A DNA stretch of 64,000 bases from positions 1-64,000 of the forward strand of contig NZ_JARXHY010000019.1 in NCBI RefSeq assembly GCF_031127815.1, in the 5' to 3' direction. The notes beneath the pieces were generated by a model that worked only from the letters and a program-made list of their open reading frames with translations, did not search any database and was not told where the DNA came from. The position numbers were made by a program, and so were the translations under genes. Origin of the DNA: Pelagicoccus sp. SDUM812003. Its GTDB lineage: Bacteria; Verrucomicrobiota; Verrucomicrobiia; Opitutales; Opitutaceae. Below are positions 44,782 to 52,901 of the stretch, in pieces. The number at the start of each line of letters is the position of its first letter. Positions within the stretch are counted from its first letter, which is position 1.

Positions 44782-45513
44782 CTAGAGGCATGGCAACCGT
44801 TCTCTGGCGCCCTTGGCTTTCCTCAGCGGCGCCTCCGCCTGGCGTCCGAGCTCATCCAGAACGCTTTCCAGATTCTGGCGGTCGCGCTCCAGCTGCTCAT
44901 CGTCGGCCCGCCGATCGATGACGAACTCCTGGCCCACCACGACTTCGATACGGGCGAAGGGCTTGGGGATGATCATGCGATCCCATGACCGGATCCTCCA
45001 GTAGCTGCTGGCCCAGCAGGAGGCGGGCAGGATCGGCTTGCCGGTCATCTTGGCGAGGGCCACGGCGCCGACCTTGGCTTTGTAGACGGGGCCTTTGGAT
45101 CCATCGGGCAGAATGATGATGGAGAGCTTCTGCTTCACTATCTTGCGGTAGAGCGCCATCAAGCCAGCGGCGCCGCGTCGGGAGGAGGATCCGCGCACGA
45201 CGTTCATGCCCGCCAGCTTTCCGATGGTGGCGCCGATCTCCCCATCCTTCGAATCGCTGGACATCATAGCCATGGAGAAGTCCCGCTGCCGGAGAAGGTA
45301 GCGGTACATGTAGGTGGCGAAATAGAACATGCGGTTGTGCCAGATCGCCAGAATCAACGCGTCCTGACGTTGCTTGAGCCCCAGCAAGGCCTGACGATTT
45401 CCGCGGATTCGAATCCGGTAGGTGAAGCTGAGCAGGCGAATGATCAGGTAGATCAAACGGGCTAGAAAGAGAGCCTTGGGCGGGATGGTCTTTGCTTCGT
45501 CTTTGGAAATCAT
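44782..45513 (-). CDS. DUF374-type lysophospholipid acyltransferase-like protein
   Basis: Protein of 243 residues. It has a membrane-associated N-terminus (LFLARLIYLIIRLLSF) and the acyltransferase-type motif WHNRMFYFATYMYRY (HN-x4 in place of HX4D), then SDSKDGEIGATIGKL, VRGSSSRRGAAGLMALYRKI and LPDGSKGPVYKAKVGAVALA. This is the DUF374 (LpxL/PlsC-related) pattern, likely acting in lipid or lipopolysaccharide assembly at the inner membrane. It lies just upstream of hisA by 23 bases on the same strand. Confidence 0.85.
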   Translation of the reverse strand: MISKDEAKTIPPKALFLARLIYLIIRLLSFTYRIRIRGNRQALLGLKQRQDALILAIWHNRMFYFATYMYRYLLRQRDFSMAMMSSDSKDGEIGATIGKLAGMNVVRGSSSRRGAAGLMALYRKIVKQKLSIIILPDGSKGPVYKAKVGAVALAKMTGKPILPASCWASSYWRIRSWDRMIIPKPFARIEVVVGQEFVIDRRADDEQLERDRQNLESVLDELGRQAEAPLRKAKGARERLPCL

Positions 45514-45613
45514 AGGAGGAGGACGCCGCCGTCGCGACGCGCTGCCCCCCTTCTGTCTCGGTTACCCGCTCTTTGGCAAGGCTTTCGAAACCTCGCCGGG
45601 AATTGTCCGAGCG

Positions 45614-46459
45614 CTAGGTCCGGCTATCGAGATTGTTCTGGGAGATCATGCGGCGTACCTTGCCCACATATTCCCAACGCTCCTGGGAGTAGCGCACCAA
45701 TCCTTCCGCCAAGTCGTGTCCGCTCGGCTCGCGACTGGCGTCGCGAAACGCAGCCCGAATTTCGCGAAGCGCCGCGTAGGAATCGTTGGTGTTCAAATTG
45801 GTCAGGTAGGCGTAGAACGACTGACGGGGCGATTCGTAGGCCGCCACCTCGTAGGTGCGACCTGCCGGTCGGCGCTTAGGCACGATGCCGCAGCCGGGAT
45901 CGTAGCACCACATGCCGAAAAGGTTGTTGCCTTGCCGAGCGAAGCGAGAGGTGCCCCAGCCGCTTTCTATCGCCGCCTGAGCCAAGGCGAGCGAAACCGG
46001 GATGGTGTCCACGCGAAGGAGCAAGCGCTCGAACGTGCGCTTGGAGGCGGTCTCCACCGGCTCCAGCTTGTAGCGCTCGAGGTAGTCGTTCAGGGCTTCC
46101 AATCGGGATCCGCTCAACTTCTGGTGGCGTTCGAAGTACTGCTGAAGCTTCAGGACCTCGGCCCGTTCCTGGAGGATTTCGCGATTGGCCTCCGCCACGA
46201 ACGGCTCCAAGAAGTCGAAAAACGCCTGCTTGCGCGCCCGCACGTCGCCGATGCTGGCGAAATCCGGCAAATCGACATGTTCGATGCGTCGCTCCTGATC
46301 CTCCATGATGACTTCCTCCACCACGTTGAAGAGCGAATAGGCAGCGATGAGGATGAGACAGATGCCGGACGCGGCCAGCATCCAGGTCTGGTAGTCGCCT
46401 CGATTTCCGAAGGTCACCCCGCGGAGCAAAGACAGATTTGGTGTGCGTTTTGGACTCAT
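45614..46459 (-). CDS. Bax-like glucosaminidase-domain membrane protein
   Basis: Protein of 281 residues with a single membrane anchor at about 28-48 and a periplasmic mannosyl-glycoprotein endo-beta-N-acetylglucosaminidase (glucosaminidase) domain from about 120-270. Typical patterns are SLALAQAAIESGWGTSRFARQGNNLFGMWCY and SFYAYLTNLNTNDSYAALREIR; the catalytic Glu is in AAIESGWG. It is like E. coli Bax and should cut or remodel peptidoglycan. The downstream gene on the same strand is the DUF374 acyltransferase gene. Confidence 0.9.
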   Translation of the reverse strand: MSPKRTPNLSLLRGVTFGNRGDYQTWMLAASGICLILIAAYSLFNVVEEVIMEDQERRIEHVDLPDFASIGDVRARKQAFFDFLEPFVAEANREILQERAEVLKLQQYFERHQKLSGSRLEALNDYLERYKLEPVETASKRTFERLLLRVDTIPVSLALAQAAIESGWGTSRFARQGNNLFGMWCYDPGCGIVPKRRPAGRTYEVAAYESPRQSFYAYLTNLNTNDSYAALREIRAAFRDASREPSGHDLAEGLVRYSQERWEYVGKVRRMISQNNLDSRT

Positions 46460-46517
46460 TTTCCCTTCCAGTAGATTTCAGCCGACGCGCGTCCCGTCGC
46501 GGCCGACCGATGCGTGA

Positions 46518-46925
46518 TCAATCGACTCTCTTCAGATGGAGAAAGACGTCTCCATCCATCCAATACTCGATATAGTTGCCCGCCGTGTTCACGTGGTCGG
46601 TCCACCCGTACGGCGTCTTTCCCTGATTTGCCGGAGATACCAAGTCGTACTCGCCATGCCACCACTTGCGGTAGCCAGCGAAGTACTCGTTTGAGATCTT
46701 CACGATGAGCTCCTTCTCCTTGTACTCTGGCAGCAGCTGCAGGTAGACATTCCCATCCTCCGTGACCTTCACGTCCCGCAGGATGCGTTCGTTGAAGGTC
46801 AGAGCTTCGTAAGGACCGAAGCGGCGCGGCTGGGCGTCCGACGCGTCCGCTCCCCCCTGGGCGAAGACCGCAGGCCCCAACCCGCAAAAGGCGAAAAGCA
46901 ACGCAGATACAAGAAGTCGGCTCAT
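46518..46925 (-). CDS. Small secreted protein of unknown function
   Basis: Protein of 135 residues with a signal peptide (about 1-23, ending AVFAQ). The mature part contains VYLQLLPEYKEKELIVKIS, an aromatic stretch EYFAGYRKWWHGEYD and ends DVFLHLKRVD. I recognise no family. It precedes the Bax-like gene on the same strand by 58 bases, so a cell-envelope role is possible, but only by location. Confidence 0.65.
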   Translation of the reverse strand: MSRLLVSALLFAFCGLGPAVFAQGGADASDAQPRRFGPYEALTFNERILRDVKVTEDGNVYLQLLPEYKEKELIVKISNEYFAGYRKWWHGEYDLVSPANQGKTPYGWTDHVNTAGNYIEYWMDGDVFLHLKRVD

Positions 46926-47211
46926 GATTCCGTAGCACTGAATAATAGAGCTCGCAAGAAGTCAAAAACCTAAGGTCCTGAGCGTTTTCTAATGGATCGC
47001 CGGATCGCCTTCGGCGCTACTACTCACTTGCCCCATAAGCGCTTTCCGAAAGCGGACGAGCGGGGCCTACCGACGATTGCGACGCGAAACGACCGCCTCG
47101 CGACCGGTCAAGCGCTCGTTTCAAGGCGCAACATCCTCGCATTTTGAATCTTGCGCAGCACGCGGCGCGAATCGAGTATGCGCCCCATACGTCCTTTATG
47201 GGAATCCGCGC

Positions 47212-47994
47212 ATGATTAGCAAACTAGGTAGAGAGTCCATCCGCATCGTGGGAGAGTTCGGGGAACTGACACGTTTCTCGGCTCGAGCCAGCGTAGCTCT
47301 GCCCAAGCAGCGCCACATCCTCGAGAAACTGGTTCGGTCCATCTTCGAGATCGGCGTTCGCTGCGTGCCCATCACCCTGATCGTCGGCCTCTTCACTGGT
47401 CTGGTGCTCGGCCTGCAGCTCTTCTACGTGCTGACCAAGTTCAGCTCCGAGAGCCTGCTGGGACAGGCGGTCGCGCTGTCGATCATACTGGAAATCGGTC
47501 CGGTCTTCACCGCCATCATGATCGTGGGACAAGCGGGCAGCGCTCTGTCGGCCGAGATCGGCATCCAGCGCAACGCCGAGCAGATCGACGCCTTGAAGAC
47601 CATGCAGATCGATCCGATCGGCTTTCTGGTCTCGCCTCGACTCTGGGCGGCCATGATCTGCTTTCCCATTCTTACCTGCTTTTTCGACATCGTCGGCATC
47701 TTCGGCGGCCACCTGACTGGCGTGGAGCTGCTGGGCGTCGACCAAGGCGCCTACTGGAATCGGATCTACGAGGCGGTCAGCTTGAAGAACATCGGCGACG
47801 GCTTCCTCAAAGCGGTGGTCTTCGGCGTCGTGACGACTCTGATCTGCTCCTTCCAAGGCTACTTCACCCACCTCAAGGCCAGCATTCCCGGCGCCCGAGG
47901 GGTTTCTCAAACAACCACCCGCGCCGTGGTGTACTCCAGCATCGCCATCCTGATGTTCGACTACCTGATAACCTCCTTTCAGATGACCCGATGA
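47212..47994 (+). CDS. mlaE: MlaE-type ABC transporter permease (lipid transport)
   Basis: Protein of 260 residues with about five membrane segments and the MlaE signature: VGLFTGLVLGLQ, then EIGPVFTAIMIVGQAGSALSAEIG, and IDALKTMQIDPIGFLVSPR. It forms the inner-membrane permease of the Mla phospholipid transporter, which maintains outer-membrane asymmetry. The ATG at 47212 starts just before the amphipathic N-terminus; the longer reading is basic and low in character. It overlaps mlaF by ATGA. Confidence 0.93.
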   Translation: MISKLGRESIRIVGEFGELTRFSARASVALPKQRHILEKLVRSIFEIGVRCVPITLIVGLFTGLVLGLQLFYVLTKFSSESLLGQAVALSIILEIGPVFTAIMIVGQAGSALSAEIGIQRNAEQIDALKTMQIDPIGFLVSPRLWAAMICFPILTCFFDIVGIFGGHLTGVELLGVDQGAYWNRIYEAVSLKNIGDGFLKAVVFGVVTTLICSFQGYFTHLKASIPGARGVSQTTTRAVVYSSIAILMFDYLITSFQMTR

Positions 47995-48707
47995 GCGAAG
48001 GTAAAACCCTGCAGATACGTGGACTGAGCAAGGCCTTTGGCGAGCAGGTGGTGCTCGACGCCATCGACATGGACCTTGACCTAGGCTCGCACACCACGGT
48101 GATCGGCAAGAGCGGCATCGGAAAGTCGGTCCTGCTCAAATGCGTGTCGGGACTGCTGGTGCCGGACGCGGGAAGCGTCACCATCGATGGCCAAGGCTCG
48201 ACTCCGCCGTGCAGCTACATGTTTCAGCAAAACGCCCTTTTCGATTCCATGACGGTTGAGGAAAACGTCGCTCTACCGCTTCGCGAAACTGGAAAGGCCA
48301 AGCGGAGCGAGATCGCCGAGCGCGTGCATTCGCTGCTCGAGCAGACGGATATCGCCTCATCCGCCAAAAAGTACCCTGGGGAAATCTCCGGCGGCATGAA
48401 AAAACGCGTCGCCCTGGCCCGAGCCCTAATAACCAACCCGAAAATCATTCTCTTCGACGAGCCGACCACCGGTCTCGACCCCCAGCGCAAGTACGCAGTT
48501 TTCGACATGATCCGGGAATACCGCAAGCGCTTCGACTTCACGGTGCTCATGGTCAGCCACGACGTGCCTGAAGTGTTCGAGATCACCGACAAGGTCGCCT
48601 GGCTCGACAGCGGCAAGATCCGCTTCTGGGGCAGCCCCGAGGAGCTGGAATCCGATCCGCCCGAAGGCTTGAAACCGTTTCTCAATCCGCAACTCACTCT
48701 CGCCTAA
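47991..48707 (+). CDS. mlaF: MlaF-type ABC transporter ATPase
   Basis: Protein of 238 residues with Walker A GKSGIGKSVLLK (about 38-49), Q-loop FQQNALFD, ABC signature EISGGMKKRVALARAL and Walker B IILFDEPTTGLDP. It powers the MlaFE complex. The stretch GGMKKR in the signature is typical of MlaF/TTG2A. It starts inside the mlaE stop (ATGA). Confidence 0.95.
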   Translation: MSEGKTLQIRGLSKAFGEQVVLDAIDMDLDLGSHTTVIGKSGIGKSVLLKCVSGLLVPDAGSVTIDGQGSTPPCSYMFQQNALFDSMTVEENVALPLRETGKAKRSEIAERVHSLLEQTDIASSAKKYPGEISGGMKKRVALARALITNPKIILFDEPTTGLDPQRKYAVFDMIREYRKRFDFTVLMVSHDVPEVFEITDKVAWLDSGKIRFWGSPEELESDPPEGLKPFLNPQLTLA

Positions 48708-48719
48708 GGCGCTCCTTCT

Positions 48720-49184
48720 ATGAACAGCAAGAAAGTCGATTTCTCTGTCGGTCTCTTCGTCCTCATCGGACTGCTCGCCATCGTGTACATGGCCGTTCAA
48801 ATCGGCGGCAGCCGTTTCCTGGGCAGCGATCTGAAATCCGTCACCGCGATCTTCACCAACGTCGGCGGACTCAGTTCAGGCAGCAATATCATGATCGCAG
48901 GAGTGAAGATCGGCACCGTGGGCCCGATCACTCTCAATCAGGAGTCGCTCAAGGCGGAAGTCGAGCTGCGCATCAACGACGACATCGAATTGTTCGACGA
49001 CGCCACCGCTTCCATAAAAACCAACGGCCTCATCGGCGACAAGTACGTCTCCATCTATCCGGGCACGCCCGACTTGGGCCTCGAGCTGTCGGGACCGATC
49101 GTGGACACCGAACCCGCGATCGACATCGAAGGGCTGATCAGTCGATTCGCGTTCGGCGACGTGACCAAGGAAGAAGGAAAGTAA
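48720..49184 (+). CDS. mlaD: MlaD-type MCE-domain lipid transport protein
   Basis: Protein of 154 residues: an N-terminal membrane anchor (about 10-30), then one MCE domain (about 38-120) with TAIFTNVGGLSSGSNIMIAGVKIG and ASIKTNGLIGDKYVSIYPG. This is the usual hexameric periplasmic partner of MlaFE. It begins 12 bases after mlaF. Confidence 0.93.
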   Translation: MNSKKVDFSVGLFVLIGLLAIVYMAVQIGGSRFLGSDLKSVTAIFTNVGGLSSGSNIMIAGVKIGTVGPITLNQESLKAEVELRINDDIELFDDATASIKTNGLIGDKYVSIYPGTPDLGLELSGPIVDTEPAIDIEGLISRFAFGDVTKEEGK

Positions 49185-49310
49185 CCCTCTTCCCTCCAGC
49201 CGTGTAGGCTCGACAAGCTAAACGTATTACGATTAAGGCGAAACAAACTCCCGGCAGGCGCAATCCTAACGACTGCCGCGTCCGTTTGAAACTTCCAACC
49301 TATCCTTTCC

Positions 49311-49916
49311 ATGAAGGTCCGTATCGCATTCGCATTTCTGACTACCTTATTTTTCGCATTGGCTCCCGCGCAGCTTCAGGCCGCCGAGGAAACGCCGGAG
49401 GCATTGCTGAAGAAAACGGTCGACCAGGTGGTCGACATCCTGCACGAAGGCGACGCCTCCAGCATCGAGGACAAGCGAGCTCGGATTCTTGACCTGCTGC
49501 AGTCGCGCTTCTCCTTCGACATCATCATTCGTCGCGCTCTTGGGAGAAACTGGAACGAGTTCAACGAGGAACAGCAAAACCGCGTCACGCAGCTGATATC
49601 CGATTTGCTGATACGCTCCTATACGAGAGAGCTGAAGAACGGCCCCAAGCCGAACATCACCTTCGTCGGCACCGACGATCTTTCCGACAACAAGATCGAA
49701 ATCAAGTCGACGGTGACCTTTCGCGACAATCTGGTGGCGGTGAACTACCGACTGGCAAATATTCGCAATCGCGGATGGCAGGTATACGATGTACTTATCG
49801 AAGGCGTCAGCATGGTCAGCAACTATCGCAAGCAGTTCGACGAGCACTTTCAGACCAAGTCCGCCTCCGATCTTCTCAAATTGCTGCAAAGCAAGCTCGA
49901 TAGCTTCGACACCTAG
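49311..49916 (+). CDS. mlaC: MlaC-type periplasmic phospholipid-binding protein
   Basis: Protein of 201 residues with a signal peptide (about 1-23, ending LQAAEE). The mature part matches MlaC/Ttg2D: helical N-terminal LLKKTVDQVVDIL, FDIIIRRALGRNWNEFNEEQQNRVTQLISDLLIRSYTREL patterns, then a beta sheet ending YDVLIEGVSMVSNYRKQFDE. It shuttles lipids across the periplasm. The 126-base gap before it is the longest within the mla set and may contain a second promoter. Confidence 0.93.
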   Translation: MKVRIAFAFLTTLFFALAPAQLQAAEETPEALLKKTVDQVVDILHEGDASSIEDKRARILDLLQSRFSFDIIIRRALGRNWNEFNEEQQNRVTQLISDLLIRSYTRELKNGPKPNITFVGTDDLSDNKIEIKSTVTFRDNLVAVNYRLANIRNRGWQVYDVLIEGVSMVSNYRKQFDEHFQTKSASDLLKLLQSKLDSFDT

Positions 49917-49924
49917 CCACTTTC

Positions 49925-50668
49925 ATGAAGGCATCCACACTCTCTCTTTTCGCAGCCACGCTTATCGGCCTACCCGCTTCCCTCGTCGGACAGGACGACG
50001 GACTCGATATCGACGAGCTTTTCCAAGACGACTTCGAGGCCGAACGGCAGGTATCGATCAACGACCCGCTCGAGCCGGTCAACCGTGCGATCTTCAAGTT
50101 CAACGACGGCCTGTACAACAAGGTCGTGCGCCCCTTTTCCAAGGCCTACGCCCGTGTGATGCCAGACCCGGTGGAAAAAGGCATCACCAACGTCTTCGAA
50201 AATCTGGAGTTCCCATCCCGCTTCACCAGCAACCTGCTCCAAGGACGCGTCGGCAACGCCGCCAAGGAAACGGGTAAGTTCCTGGTGAATACGACTGCCG
50301 GCATCGGCGGCATCATACGCGTCTCGGACGAAATCGACGGGTTGGACATTCCCGATGAGGACATCGGCCAGGCCTTCGCGTCCTGGGGCGTTGGCCACGG
50401 CTTCTACCTGGTGCTTCCCTTCATGGGACCGAGCAGCGCCCGGGATCTGGTCGGAGATTTCGCAGACGGAGCGGTGGAGCCGATTCCAACGCCGTGGTCG
50501 CAGGTGGACGATTCCACGGACCGCCTTATCCTTCGCTCCATCGATATCGTCAACGATCTCCCTCGCTTGATGGACGTTTACGATTCGATGCAGCGCTCCG
50601 CGATCGACCCGTACGCGTCGGTGCGCGATGGATACGCCCAGCGCAGAGCCAGGCAAGCGAGCGAATAG
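49925..50668 (+). CDS. mlaA: MlaA/VacJ-type outer-membrane lipid asymmetry protein without lipobox
   Basis: Protein of 247 residues with the VacJ domain: INDPLEPVNRAIFKFND near 45-61, TSNLLQGR, RFLVN-like KFLVNTTAGIGG and ASWGVGHGFYLVLPFMGPSSARD. In proteobacteria MlaA is an outer-membrane lipoprotein; here the signal peptide (about 1-22, ending ASLVGQ) has no Cys, so it cannot be lipidated in the usual way. It begins eight bases after mlaC, completing mlaE-F-D-C-A; no mlaB (STAS) gene is present. Confidence 0.9.
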   Translation: MKASTLSLFAATLIGLPASLVGQDDGLDIDELFQDDFEAERQVSINDPLEPVNRAIFKFNDGLYNKVVRPFSKAYARVMPDPVEKGITNVFENLEFPSRFTSNLLQGRVGNAAKETGKFLVNTTAGIGGIIRVSDEIDGLDIPDEDIGQAFASWGVGHGFYLVLPFMGPSSARDLVGDFADGAVEPIPTPWSQVDDSTDRLILRSIDIVNDLPRLMDVYDSMQRSAIDPYASVRDGYAQRRARQASE

Positions 50669-50711
50669 GCAAGCGAGCTTCCGAGACGGACCATCTCTTC
50701 ACTAGAAAGAA

Positions 50712-50743
50712 AAACGGCTTTCAGGATTTCCCGAAAGCCGTTT
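50712..50743. terminator. Bidirectional terminator between mlaA and phosphoglucomutase
   Basis: AAACGGCTTTC / GAAAGCCGTTT, an 11-base perfect stem with a 10-base loop, with A-rich sequence upstream and a short T-run at the end of the stem. It separates the convergent mlaA and phosphoglucomutase genes. Confidence 0.85.
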
Positions 50744-50777
50744 CGCTATTCTAAATTGAAGCGCCGCCGAAATGGGG

Positions 50778-52748
50778 CTAGCTTTCGGCCCGTTCGCGAG
50801 CGTCGGCGAGAATCGCTTCCTTGAGCTTTTCCAAGGTCTCCTTGGTCTTGCTTTTGGTAGCTTCCAAAGCTCCCGCGTCCGAAACCTCCTCACGTCCAAA
50901 GAGGTAGAACTTGATCTTGGGTTCCGTACCGCTGCCACGAACCGCGTATCGGTATCCATTTTCCAATTCCACGAAGTAGAGATCCTGCTTAGGCACCTCC
51001 TTGCCATCCGGATCGATCACGTCCTCCACGCCGAAATCGGTGAACTTCGCCACGTCGCTGCCGAGGAAACGCTTTGGCGGGTTGGCCCGGTAGGTCTCTA
51101 GGATGCGCGCGATCTTCGAAGCGCCAGCCGCGCCCTCGTAGACCAGCTGACCGAGTCCTTCGAGGAAGTATCCATTTTTCAGATATATCTCATCCAGAAA
51201 CTCCAGAACGGACTTTCCACGCGCCTTCAGGCTGGCAGTGATTTCGCAAATCAGTGCGCAGGCCGCGTTGGCGTCCTTGTCGCGCACCGTATCGTTCGGC
51301 AGGTAGCCATAGCTCTCTTCGCCGCCAAATACGTAGTAGGTGCTGTACTTCTGCAGCAGCTTTGCCCGCTCCTCGAGCGAAAGCTTGTCGTAGTCCAGCT
51401 CCTCGCCCGTTTCCGCCTTATGCTTGGAACAGGCCTCGGCCTGGTAGATGCCCAGCTTTTCGCCGATCCACTTGAAGCCTGTGAGCGTATTCACGACCTT
51501 GATACCGTGATTTTTCGCGATGGTGTCCTGCAGCGGCGAGGTCACGAACGTTTTCACCAAGGCGCAGTTCTGTCCGCCCTCCTGAGGGATCCAGCCCATT
51601 TCCTTAAGCTTTGAAATGCGATACTCCGCCATCATGGAGCCGATCTGGTTTCCGGTCACCAGCGCCATCTTGCCCTTCGGTCCTTTGACAGCGATGCCCA
51701 TGCGATCCGCATCCGGGTCGGTAGCCATGAGCAGGTCGTATCCGTTTTTCTCGGCCAGATCGATCGCCATCTGCAAGGCTTCGGAATTCTCCGGATTCGG
51801 CGACTTCACCGTGGGGAAATTGGAGTCGAACTCCAGCTGCTCCTTCACGATCAAGGGATCCAGTCCAAGCTTCTTCAACGCAGGTACCGTAGCCACCGCT
51901 CCGGTGCCGTGGATGGGGGTGAACACCACCTTCAAATCGGCCTTTTCGAAGACGGACGGATCGACCACGCAATTGGCGACGCAGTCCGCGTAGGCGTCAT
52001 CCAGGTCGCTTCCGAGCACCGTCACGCCATCGAGATCGACGCCGATGTAGTCCTGCAGTCCCGCGAAGGGCGTGGCATTCACCTGCTCGATGATGCCCGA
52101 ATCGTTGGGAGGCACCACCTGGCCGCCGTCGGAAAAGTACGCCTTGAACCCGTTGTCGTGAGGAGGGTTGTGGCTGGCGGTGATCACTACACCGCAAGTC
52201 GCTCCGAGGTGGCGAACCGAAAAGCTGAGCTGAGGCGTGGAGCGCGGCCCGTCGAAGATGTAGGCCTTGCCTCCCTTCTTGGTCCAGACCGAGGCGGCGA
52301 GCTCGCAGAAGAAACGGGAGAAGTGCCGCACGTCATGGGCGATGACAAAGCTCGGCGCCTCCACGATGCCCTCCTTGTCGTGGTAGGCCTTGGCGTAAGC
52401 GAACAAGCCCAAAGTGGCGCGCACCACGGTGTATTCGTTAAGCATGTTGGACCCCACACCAGGATGAGCCGGCTTGCCGCTGGCATCCATATCGCCCTTC
52501 TCCAAAGACGAGGGCGTCATGCCAATGGTACGGCCTCTCATGCCTCCCGTGCCAAAAGCGATTTCGCGATAAAATCGATTATTTAGCTCGTCCGCATTGC
52601 CGGCATCGAGCAGCTCGCTTAAGCTGGCCAGCGACGTTTCTGACAAAAACCCGCCCTCCAGCCAGGTCTTGATGTTTTTCGCTGCGGCGGGAAGGAGCCC
52701 GCCATTCTCTTCCAATGAAGCCACTTTCGCGATAAGTTCCTGAATCAT
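50778..52748 (-). CDS. Phosphoglucomutase / phosphomannomutase family enzyme
   Basis: Protein of 656 residues, longer than the ~550-580 usual for this PGM type. It has the active-site serine motif TASHNPPHD, metal-binding DPDADRMGIA and sugar-binding GGEESYGYL, and FGTGGMRG at the N-terminal side. It interconverts glucose-1-phosphate and glucose-6-phosphate (or mannose analogues), which links with malQ-type glucan metabolism. Extra length lies mainly in the N-terminal 60 helical residues and internal loops. It is divergent from the pyrophosphatase gene. Confidence 0.93.
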   Translation of the reverse strand: MIQELIAKVASLEENGGLLPAAAKNIKTWLEGGFLSETSLASLSELLDAGNADELNNRFYREIAFGTGGMRGRTIGMTPSSLEKGDMDASGKPAHPGVGSNMLNEYTVVRATLGLFAYAKAYHDKEGIVEAPSFVIAHDVRHFSRFFCELAASVWTKKGGKAYIFDGPRSTPQLSFSVRHLGATCGVVITASHNPPHDNGFKAYFSDGGQVVPPNDSGIIEQVNATPFAGLQDYIGVDLDGVTVLGSDLDDAYADCVANCVVDPSVFEKADLKVVFTPIHGTGAVATVPALKKLGLDPLIVKEQLEFDSNFPTVKSPNPENSEALQMAIDLAEKNGYDLLMATDPDADRMGIAVKGPKGKMALVTGNQIGSMMAEYRISKLKEMGWIPQEGGQNCALVKTFVTSPLQDTIAKNHGIKVVNTLTGFKWIGEKLGIYQAEACSKHKAETGEELDYDKLSLEERAKLLQKYSTYYVFGGEESYGYLPNDTVRDKDANAACALICEITASLKARGKSVLEFLDEIYLKNGYFLEGLGQLVYEGAAGASKIARILETYRANPPKRFLGSDVAKFTDFGVEDVIDPDGKEVPKQDLYFVELENGYRYAVRGSGTEPKIKFYLFGREEVSDAGALEATKSKTKETLEKLKEAILADARERAES

Positions 52749-52901
52749 CGGGGTTCACTAGATTCGCAAGAGCCGCTCGCTTCAACTCCTTTTGTTGCCG
52801 CGGCGTCACGAACAGGATAAAATGAGGACAGTCCGACCGAAATTCTCATTTGTCTATTGCCCGGTATCCGTTTGATCTCATCGTCTTTGTAAAATTCACT
52901 T

